64,000 bases of DNA from Thiohalospira halophila DSM 15071 (GTDB taxonomy: Bacteria > Pseudomonadota > Gammaproteobacteria > Thiohalospirales > Thiohalospiraceae), in assembly GCF_900112605.1 (NCBI RefSeq), contig NZ_FOMJ01000001.1, positions 86,577 to 150,576 on the forward strand, in the 5' to 3' direction. The position numbers and the translations under genes are program-made. Under the pieces are notes generated by a model, which was not told the DNA's origin, searched no databases, and saw only the letters and a program-made list of their open reading frames with translations. Shown piece by piece: positions 15,087 through 21,115 of this stretch; the stretch's first letter is position 1; each line of letters starts with the position of its first letter.

Positions 15087-15149
15087 CCGTCCCGGGGTGT
15101 CTGCTTTACGCAGCCCCGGACGGGGGGGCTGTGTGTCTGGAGGTGCATC
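15087..15149 (+). promoter_or_regulatory. Leader hairpin L8
   Basis: CCGTCC-(C)-GGGG (15087-15097) pairs with CCCCGGACGG (15114-15123); the inner loop adds CTGC/GCAG. This variant lacks CCACC. CTGGAGG lies downstream before ATG 15150; RBS pairing is less clear than in the other leaders. Confidence 0.6.
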
Positions 15150-17027
15150 ATGCGCAGCGTCTTCGACGCCTTCCCCATTGTCGCCGCGGCGATGGGGGAA
15201 CAACGGGGTGTCCGGATCACCCAGGACCCCGGCGGGGCCTGGACGACCGGGACCACCATCAACGTCCCCCCCATCAAGGACGAGGCCGATCCCGGCCTGG
15301 TCCGGAAGGCGTGGGGTTTTCTGGACCACGAGTCCGCCCACGTTTTGTTGACCGACTTTCCGGTCTACCAGCAGTGGGCCCGTAAGGTGGGGGCCTCCCT
15401 CATCAACATCGTCGAGGACATCCGGATCGAGGCCGCCCTGATAGGGCGGTATCCGGGGGCTCGACGGAACCTGGACCACCTGTGCCAGTGCAGTGTCGAT
15501 GACGGCTCCTTCGAGGCGCCGTCGGCTGATCTGCCGGTCTCGTCCCTGGTTCTCGGGCACTGCCTCTACCGGGGGCGTTCCCGGGGGCTAGGGCAGTCCG
15601 CGCTCGATGGCTATGCCGCCGAGATCGAGCGGCTGCTCCGGCAGGCTGCCGGGGACGACCTGGTCGATAAGCTCAACGAGCAGATCGACCGGGCCCCGGC
15701 CGCGGCCACCACGGATGAAGCCGGTTGGATTGCTTTCGACATCTACCGGCTCCTCCAGGACACGGAAGAGCAGCAGGACCAGCCCTCCGGCGGGGACTCC
15801 TCGGACGCCCAGTCCGGCCAGCAGGCCGGGGAGGGTGAGCCCGGGGATGCTTCGTCCGAGTCCGACGAGGAGTCCGATTCGAGTGATGGTGCTGGCGACA
15901 GCGCCGGCGGCTCGGAAGAGGGCACCGAGGAGGATGCCCAGGAGGACACCCAAGGGGGGTCCGACGGGAGCTCGGAGGAGGGCAATGGCTCAGCGTCGGC
16001 TTCCGGCGACGAGCCCGGCCAGGAAGAGGATGCCGGCAACGGCGCCGCTTCTGGTTCGGGTGCGGACTCGCAGGATGACGACCAGGGCCAGGCCGACTCG
16101 TCGGCCGGCAGTGGTTCCGGTGGAGAGGTTTCCCTGGACGGGCTGCTGCAGGCCATCAAGGAGGCCGATCCGGACGCCGTGGACATCACCGCGGCCGTTC
16201 GGGAGGCACTCAATGCGGCAAAGGACGGGCACGACAACATGCTGCCCGAAATGGCCGAAGAAGGTCGGTATCTAGCGGTACCGGACTGGCTGAGTGCCGA
16301 GCTGAAGGCCGATGCCAAGACGGCCACTCTGGGCCTTCGCAAGCGCCTTCAGGGGCTTCTGGAGGCGCAGGCCCGGACGCGGAAGACCCATTCCCGTTCG
16401 GGGCGGCGGCTCGATGCCCGTCGTGTCCACCGGCTGAAGGTGGGTGATACCCGCCTGTTCGAGCGCAAGCGTTCCGAGCAGGGGGTCAACACCGCCATCA
16501 GCATCCTGGTGGATGCCTCGGGGTCCATGGCGGACGCGGTCGAAGGCAAGTTCCTGTCGTCCGGTGGTCCCGTGCAGCGGATCAATCTGGCCTGTCAGGG
16601 CGCCTGGTCGGTCACTGAGGCCCTCAAGGGGGCCAAGGGGGTCTCCACCGGCGTCATTGCCTTCGGCTCGCAGGCCCAGGAGCTCAAACCGCTGGGTCAG
16701 GATGGGAAGTACCGCCATGGACCGTTCGTGCTCCAGGGCGGATCGACCTGGACCGATAGCGGCGTCATGCGGGCCATGCGGCAGCTTCTCCCGGCCCGTG
16801 AGGACCGGAAGATCCTGCTCGTGCTCACGGACGGCGATCCGAATGATCCCTGGCAGGCGCGCGACGCATTCCGGCTGGCTCGCCAGTCCGGCGTCGAGAC
16901 CCTGGTTCTGGGGATCGGCGAGCTGAGGCTCTCTCTGGGGGCCGACGAAGAGGCCATCCTCGATGACATCAGCCAGCTGCCCCAGACCATGCTCCGCATG
17001 CTGGAACGCCGGCTGAAGGCCGCTTAA
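15150..17027 (+). CDS. CobT-like protein with HExxH and VWA domains
   Basis: A 625-aa protein in three parts. Residues about 1-200 hold HESAH (60-64, an HExxH zinc site) and, 25 residues on, IVEDIRIE (Glu89), as in gluzincin-type metallopeptidases. Residues about 210-350 are acidic, Ser/Gly/Glu-rich and surely disordered. The C-terminal VWA domain has a complete MIDAS: DASGS, the Thr of GGSTWTDSG and LTDGD. CobT is the VWA partner of CobS, so this should pair with the ATPase at 12999. The N-terminal zinc site suggests proteolysis rather than cobalt chelation. Tandem with DUF3150, each gene with its own leader. Confidence 0.82.
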   Translation: MRSVFDAFPIVAAAMGEQRGVRITQDPGGAWTTGTTINVPPIKDEADPGLVRKAWGFLDHESAHVLLTDFPVYQQWARKVGASLINIVEDIRIEAALIGRYPGARRNLDHLCQCSVDDGSFEAPSADLPVSSLVLGHCLYRGRSRGLGQSALDGYAAEIERLLRQAAGDDLVDKLNEQIDRAPAAATTDEAGWIAFDIYRLLQDTEEQQDQPSGGDSSDAQSGQQAGEGEPGDASSESDEESDSSDGAGDSAGGSEEGTEEDAQEDTQGGSDGSSEEGNGSASASGDEPGQEEDAGNGAASGSGADSQDDDQGQADSSAGSGSGGEVSLDGLLQAIKEADPDAVDITAAVREALNAAKDGHDNMLPEMAEEGRYLAVPDWLSAELKADAKTATLGLRKRLQGLLEAQARTRKTHSRSGRRLDARRVHRLKVGDTRLFERKRSEQGVNTAISILVDASGSMADAVEGKFLSSGGPVQRINLACQGAWSVTEALKGAKGVSTGVIAFGSQAQELKPLGQDGKYRHGPFVLQGGSTWTDSGVMRAMRQLLPAREDRKILLVLTDGDPNDPWQARDAFRLARQSGVETLVLGIGELRLSLGADEEAILDDISQLPQTMLRMLERRLKAA

Positions 17028-17039
17028 CCCAACCCACCG

Positions 17040-17105
17040 CCCCGGCGGGGATTCATTCCCCGCCGGGGGAGGGATCCCTCCGGGGCCTTAACCCTGGAGG
17101 TGACC
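17040..17105 (+). promoter_or_regulatory. Leader hairpin L9 with sequestered RBS
   Basis: 12-bp stem CCCCGGCGGGGA (17040-17051) / TCCCCGCCGGGG (17057-17068). Downstream, CCTCCGGGG (17077-17085) pairs with CCCTGGAGG (17092-17100), hiding the Shine-Dalgarno before ATG 17106. Confidence 0.7.
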
Positions 17106-17444
17106 ATGGAGCAGTTGTCGCTGTTCTACGAGGCGGCACCCATGCCGCCGATGGCTCCGGACCCTCCGGAGCTCGATCCCGTCCTCGACATCGCGTCGTG
17201 GACGGACGAAGAGGTCGAACGGTTCGCGTGGGGTCTGCTGGAGCGGACCCTGGAGCAGCTGTTCGCACCGCAAGCTGGCCCGGCCACGCGCCGGGACATC
17301 CTCGAATGGGTCCAGGAGGAGGGAAGCCATGCGCTTTCCTTCGAGGGGCTCGTGCGGGGCCTGGGGCTCGACCCCGACGCCATGCGCGAGGCCATCTTCG
17401 AGGCCATCCATCTCGTCGATGACGGATGGGCGGCCTCGGCCTGA
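17106..17444 (+). CDS. Small protein with N-terminal sliding-clamp motif (112 aa)
   Basis: Residues 3-7 are QLSLF, an exact match to the bacterial beta-clamp-binding consensus QL(S/D)LF, placed at the extreme N terminus as in Hda-type clamp binders. A Pro-rich spacer follows (MPPMAPDPPELDP), then a helical domain (residues about 30-105, WTDEEVERFAWGLLERTLEQL, RRDILEWVQEEGS) that resembles a winged-helix or small DNA-binding fold. It sits between the CobT-like and primase genes, which supports a replication role. Family not recognised. Confidence 0.72.
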   Translation: MEQLSLFYEAAPMPPMAPDPPELDPVLDIASWTDEEVERFAWGLLERTLEQLFAPQAGPATRRDILEWVQEEGSHALSFEGLVRGLGLDPDAMREAIFEAIHLVDDGWAASA

Positions 17445-17458
17445 CCCGAATCTTTCCA

Positions 17459-17590
17459 CCCCACCGGGGGGAGTACACCTCCCCCGGTGGGGGTGTGCTC
17501 CCTCCATCTACCCATGCCCGGTCGGGGCACCCGAAAGCGCCTCGACGGGGCGTTTTCGGGTGTCCCGGCTGGACGAAGGAGGAGAGCACT
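17459..17590 (+). promoter_or_regulatory. Leader L10 with a second long hairpin
   Basis: CCCCACCGGGGG-(G)-AG (17459-17473) pairs with CTCCCCCGGTGGGG (17479-17492). Uniquely, a second long hairpin follows at 17524-17566, centred on CACCCGAAA and TTTCGGGTG plus GCGCC/GGCGT. Shine-Dalgarno AAGGAGGAG lies before ATG 17591. Confidence 0.72.
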
Positions 17591-18736
17591 ATGAGCAATC
17601 GACCCCTCGACAAGAGCCAGGTCTTTGCAGCGGCTAACGGCCGCTGGGATGAGGTCTTCGCCCAGCTCGCACCCGAGCTGTCGGAGGCCATGGAGCGGGC
17701 AGGGCGGCATGTTGCCTGCCCCCACCCGGAACACGGTGGGGCAGATGACTTCCGCCTCTTCACCGACTTCAAGGACACCGGTGGCGGGATCTGCAACTGC
17801 GGCGGCGGCCGGGACGGCATTGCCGTTCTGCGCTGGCTCCACGGTTGGAGCTTCCCGGAAGCCATCGAGCAGGTGGGTCTGGCCCTGGGCCTGGAGCGGG
17901 AGCAGGGGTACGTGCGGGACGAGCGTGGCCGTTCGCGGCCGCGGTTTGCTCCGCAGGTCTCCACCCCTTCCCCTTCGTCGGTCAGCGACGAGGAGAACCT
18001 TCGCCGCCGGCGGAAGCTCAAGGAGGTCTGGCAGGGCGGGATCCCGGTGGACTCGGATGACGCGGAGCCGCTGCTTCGCTACTTCGAGCACCGTGGTCTC
18101 GACCCGCTCCAGGCCATCTTTGCGCTCGACCAGGAGGCCCGCTTCCACCCCTCGCTCCCCCTGTGGGAGAAGGGCGAGAAGCCGGGCGAGCCGCCCCAGA
18201 AGCTCGGGGACTTCCCCGCGCTCCTGACCCTGGTGCGGGATGCCGAAGGCCGTCCGGTCTCGGTGCATCGCACCTGGTTGGCCGAGGATGGCCAGGGCAA
18301 GGCGCCGGTGAGCAAACCCCGCAAGATGATGGCCTTCCCTTCCGACCGCAGTGTCGAGGGTGGCCATATTCGGCTGGGGGCCGTGCCTGAAGATGGGGTC
18401 ATCGGCGTAGCCGAGGGCCTGGAGACGGCGCTGGCTGCCATGCAGGCCACCGGCATGCCGGTCTGGCCGTGTCTGGCGGAGCGGATCCTCCGGGGCTTCG
18501 AGCCTCCGGAGGGGGTCACCGGGGTCGTGGTCTTCTGTGACCGCGACACCAGTGGCATCGGGGCTGAAGCTGGCGAAGAGCTGGTCGGAAAGCTCCGGGA
18601 AGCCGGTCTTCAGGCGCGAGCCGTGGTGCCGCCGGCACCGTCCGAAGGGGACAAGGCCGACTGGCTGGACACCCTCAACGAGTACGGCGCGGACGCCTTT
18701 CCGAAGCGTCGTGCTCAGCGTCGCAGTGCGGCGTAA
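17591..18736 (+). CDS. Zinc-finger/toprim DNA primase
   Basis: A 381-aa protein. Residues about 38-90 form a primase-type zinc site (CPHPEHGGADDFRLF... then ICNCGGGRDGIAVLRWLHG) as in P4- and plasmid-type primases. The C-terminal half holds a toprim fold, with VAEGLETALAAMQATG (the catalytic Glu) and VVVFCDRDTSGIG (D-x-D). No helicase domain is fused, unlike T7 gp4, so a separate or host helicase must be used. It synthesises RNA primers for element replication by family knowledge. Together with the clamp-motif protein and exonuclease it gives the element its own replication/recombination functions. Confidence 0.85.
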   Translation: MSNRPLDKSQVFAAANGRWDEVFAQLAPELSEAMERAGRHVACPHPEHGGADDFRLFTDFKDTGGGICNCGGGRDGIAVLRWLHGWSFPEAIEQVGLALGLEREQGYVRDERGRSRPRFAPQVSTPSPSSVSDEENLRRRRKLKEVWQGGIPVDSDDAEPLLRYFEHRGLDPLQAIFALDQEARFHPSLPLWEKGEKPGEPPQKLGDFPALLTLVRDAEGRPVSVHRTWLAEDGQGKAPVSKPRKMMAFPSDRSVEGGHIRLGAVPEDGVIGVAEGLETALAAMQATGMPVWPCLAERILRGFEPPEGVTGVVVFCDRDTSGIGAEAGEELVGKLREAGLQARAVVPPAPSEGDKADWLDTLNEYGADAFPKRRAQRRSAA

Positions 18737-18747
18737 GGAGGGTGGCC

Positions 18748-19008
18748 ATGCAGTCTGTCGGCCTGCTCCACCTGGCCCACGTGGACACCCGTCCGGGTGG
18801 CCACGGGCCCTTTGCTCCACCGTCTGACTGGTCCGGGGACGAGGCGGCATACCGCGTGCTGATGCGCGAGCGGTACTGCCACCCCGGCCTGAGCCAGCAG
18901 ATGGTCGTCACTGCCCGGCGCTACCGGGACGAGGCGGCCATGGCGGAGCCCATCCGCTTCGAGGGACCGTGGGCCGACGAGGCCCGTCGGATCCTGGAGG
19001 CACTATGA
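18748..19008 (+). CDS. Small hypothetical protein (86 aa)
   Basis: Follows the primase stop by 11 nt with AAGGAGGGTGGCC before ATG 18748, so it is in the same transcript. Soluble; a DEAAYRVLMRERY helix and ARRYRDEAAMAEPIRF are the main features. No domain recognised. It is the last gene before a strong terminator. Confidence 0.65.
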   Translation: MQSVGLLHLAHVDTRPGGHGPFAPPSDWSGDEAAYRVLMRERYCHPGLSQQMVVTARRYRDEAAMAEPIRFEGPWADEARRILEAL

Positions 19009-19015
19009 CCCACCA

Positions 19016-19054
19016 CCCCCGGGTGCTCACTGCGGTGAGCCTCGGGGGTTTTTT
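19016..19054 (+). terminator. Intrinsic terminator of the primase operon
   Basis: CCCCCGGGTGCTCAC-TGCG-GTGAGC-CTCGGGGG stem-loop followed by TTTTTT, 7 nt after the preceding stop. A textbook rho-independent terminator closing the plus-strand core of the element. Confidence 0.92.
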
Positions 19055-19162
19055 ATGCCCGCTTCTCAGAGGCCGCTGGCAAGGATTTCGGCAGGGCGGA
19101 TGAGGCACTGGTCATCCCTGACCCAGAAATCGGCGGAGAGAGGCGCTGTGGCAGCGAGAGGG

Positions 19163-19987
19163 TTACTCGGGGCTTGCCTTGCGGCCGGTGATCTCGACCT
19201 CCACGACCACTCGGCCGTCCTCCCGGCGCATGTCGCTGTCGAGCATGGTGGTCTCGATCTCGGCGGCCGTCTCGCGAGTGATCTGGGTATCCGTGTCGCG
19301 CTCGGAGCCGGACGCCTGGGCCTGCACGGAGGAGACGCCGAGCTCCTCGGCCAGCTTGGCGGTTGCTGTATTGATGGCCGCTGCGCGGGCACGCCGTTCG
19401 GCCTTCTTCCAGCCGGGCGTATCCCGGGTCTCCGGCTCGGCAGACCCCCGGCCGGTGGCGGTGACCTCCCAGTCGTCGCCCATGAGGTCCTTCATGGCGA
19501 AGGCATCAGAGATGTGCTCGCTGATGGACTCGGAGCTGTCGCGGAGGCGCTGCATGTCGGTCCGGCGCAGGGACGCCTTCACGTAGGCGTCCAGGCCGCC
19601 GTCGTCCCGCTCCCGGATGGCCATGTCTCGAAGCTCCATGCTGCGCAGCTTGCCGTAGGCGGTCTGCTGGCTGAGTTCCACGATCCGACGGCGGTGCTCC
19701 TGGTCGCCGGCGTCCACCTCGGACTCGCGCAGGGAGGAGCCAAGCCGCACGCCGGCCTGGAGGAGGTACTGGTACTGGGCATCCTCGATGGCCGCGTCCC
19801 GGGCTTCGCGCCAGTCGCCGTCAGGGGAGCGGCCGTGGCCGACCACCTGGTAGTAGCCGTCCTCCTGGCCGGTATGGGTCTGGACCCAGCCGGGGGCTCC
19901 GGAGTCGGGCGAGGAGGCGCAGCCGGTGAGCAGGGTGCCTGCCAGGGCTGTCGCGGCAAGCAGTGTGCGAAGGCTGGTGGGGGTCAT
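19163..19987 (-). CDS. LPP20-like lipoprotein (274 aa)
   Basis: The signal ends LAATALAGTLLTGC, a clear lipobox (Cys about residue 22). The mature part starts WVQTHTGQEDGYYQVVGHG and has a repeated pattern of charged helices with REARDAAIEDAQYQYLL, reminiscent of LPP20-type envelope lipoproteins that begin with W-x and G-x-G strands. The start ATG (complement of 19985-19987) has AAGGAG upstream. It stands alone between the element's terminator and the tRNA scar, transcribed against the core genes. Function unknown. Confidence 0.75.
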   Translation of the reverse strand: MTPTSLRTLLAATALAGTLLTGCASSPDSGAPGWVQTHTGQEDGYYQVVGHGRSPDGDWREARDAAIEDAQYQYLLQAGVRLGSSLRESEVDAGDQEHRRRIVELSQQTAYGKLRSMELRDMAIRERDDGGLDAYVKASLRRTDMQRLRDSSESISEHISDAFAMKDLMGDDWEVTATGRGSAEPETRDTPGWKKAERRARAAAINTATAKLAEELGVSSVQAQASGSERDTDTQITRETAAEIETTMLDSDMRREDGRVVVEVEITGRKASPE

Positions 19988-20202
19988 GGCACGCTCCTTC
20001 GTGGGCCTGGATCCATGAGACCACATTGCCGGAACGGGGCAAGCCTGTACGGTTCTGAACGGTCTGGTTGCACGAGGATGCACGGATCAAAACTCTTGTG
20101 TAACCTATTGATTAAACAGAGTCGGAAAGGGCCTTAAAGGGCCACCGACGGACGGCAAAAAATCGAGACAAATCAAGGCGGAAGGCGCTTCCTTGGGCCA
20201 TT

Positions 20203-20247
20203 CTGGGGGTGTGGGGGTCGTAGGTTCAAATCCTGCCGTCCCGACCA
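20203..20247 (+). other. Truncated tRNA-Pro 3' end: attachment-site scar
   Basis: Reads as the 3' part of tRNA-Pro from the anticodon loop (GGG) onward: GGGTGTGGGGGTCG, T arm GTAGG-TTCAAAT-CCTGC, then CGTCCCG-A-CCA ending at 20247. It matches the proline tRNA pattern (GGGGUCGGAGGUUC...CCGACCA in E. coli). The sequence upstream does not contain a D arm or 5' acceptor strand. A 3' fragment followed by the native terminator is what tRNA-targeted integration leaves at the far end, so this is the right border of the element. The integrase and intact tRNA should lie left of the window. Confidence 0.85.
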
Positions 20248-20261
20248 GAATTATCAGGAAG

Positions 20262-20302
20262 TGCATCAAGAGAGCCGCTTTTCGAAGCGGCTTTTTTGAT
20301 GG
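20262..20302 (+). terminator. Terminator behind the tRNA-Pro remnant
   Basis: GCCGCTT-TTCG-AAGCGGC followed by TTTTTT (20274-20297), with an outer CATCAA/TTGATG arm. Most likely the original terminator of the tRNA-Pro gene, left in place when the element integrated. Confidence 0.88.
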
Positions 20303-20443
20303 GTATCATGAATGCCCCATTGCGCCATGCCTGAGGACTTCTGACTGGAAAGGTGAGCGCGACCCCATCGGGCCTGCCGACGCAGTGTCATCCATCACCG
20401 CTTCGGCCGAGGCAGAAAGAGCAAGGGCTGGTTCGAGCCCAGC

Positions 20444-20785
20444 GTGACCAACATCGAGAACGAGATCATCGAGCGCAACCGCGATTTCGTCCGCTTTCTC
20501 CGTACCTTCCAGTCCAGCGACAATTGCCTGGTCGTCAATATAGAGCGCCCGGGGGCGCTAGACTTTGTGGCGGACCATTTGGGATTGAGCCGGCTCGAAA
20601 TCGGGAATTCCCCCCGCCAGAACTGGCGGGAGAAGGACCTTGCAAAGATCGACCGGGCCTTTCAGGGCCTGGGCATCGGCGATAGCCGCGAAGAACCCCT
20701 TGTCATCGACTCCCTCCTGGATGAGGAAGAAAAGGCCTTGTCGCGACGTTTCCTGGAGGCGAACCATGAGCGGATCCGCCTCTGA
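20444..20785 (+). CDS. Hypothetical protein (113 aa)
   Basis: Starts at GTG 20444. A soluble acidic protein with NIERPGALDFVADHLGLSRLEIGN and LLDEEEKALSRRFLEANHERI; no domain recognised. It stands just outside the element border. The Shine-Dalgarno is poor and the neighbourhood is decaying (see 20883), so it could itself be a remnant, but the frame is open and composition coding-like. Confidence 0.45.
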   Translation: MTNIENEIIERNRDFVRFLRTFQSSDNCLVVNIERPGALDFVADHLGLSRLEIGNSPRQNWREKDLAKIDRAFQGLGIGDSREEPLVIDSLLDEEEKALSRRFLEANHERIRL

Positions 20786-20882
20786 ACGGCGGATAGTCCG
20801 GCTCTCGCCAGGGTGTTTTCGGCGGGCGATCGAGAAGGAGCCGCAGCAGCATGGGTGCACCAACGGCAAGGGATGGCAGGAA

Positions 20883-20960
20883 ATAGGACGCGGCAAGGCC
20901 GTGGGGACCCGCTCCAACGAGTAAGTGGAGTACGTCGGGTGGGCCATCATCGCCCATCAA
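20883..20960 (+). pseudogene. Relic of a psiE-like gene start
   Basis: About 75 bases closely match the 5' end of the psiE-like gene at 26457 (shared CGCGGCAAGG, CCGCTCCA, GTGGAGTACGTCGG and GGCCATCATCGCC). Here the start ATG has become ATA (20883-20885) and a Trp codon is TAA, so the copy is dead. The remaining 20786-21115 holds only this relic and a GC hairpin (about 21062-21097, TCAGCC...GGCTGA with CCCCTCC/GGAGGGG) that may terminate dsbD. Confidence 0.7.
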
Positions 20961-21115
20961 CTCGTGGAACGTTGGCCGAGCGGGGTGCGGCAGATGGCTG
21001 GCCACGCCGGCAGTATCTCGGGCCTCGGCAAATCCGTCGGAGAGCGCCCGTAGGGTCACGGTCAGCCGCCCCCTCCCCGAAAGGAGGGGACTGGCTGATG
21101 ATGCAGGAGAGGGCG

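Noticed and set aside
12999-17027. True cobaltochelatase operon (cobS-cobT)
   Set aside because: No cobN, an intervening DUF3150 gene and an HExxH domain in the CobT-like protein. Fits the mobile-element module better.
14-17590. Leader hairpins as intrinsic terminators of the preceding genes
   Set aside because: None has a downstream U tract, and most are followed at once by RBS-complementary sequence. The one clear terminator of the set is at 19016-19054.
20425-20450. tRNA-like T arm (GCTGG-TTCGAGC-CCAGC followed by GTGACCA)
   Set aside because: The acceptor 3' strand is too short and no anticodon, D arm or 5' acceptor can be found upstream. Treated as chance or a decayed fragment.
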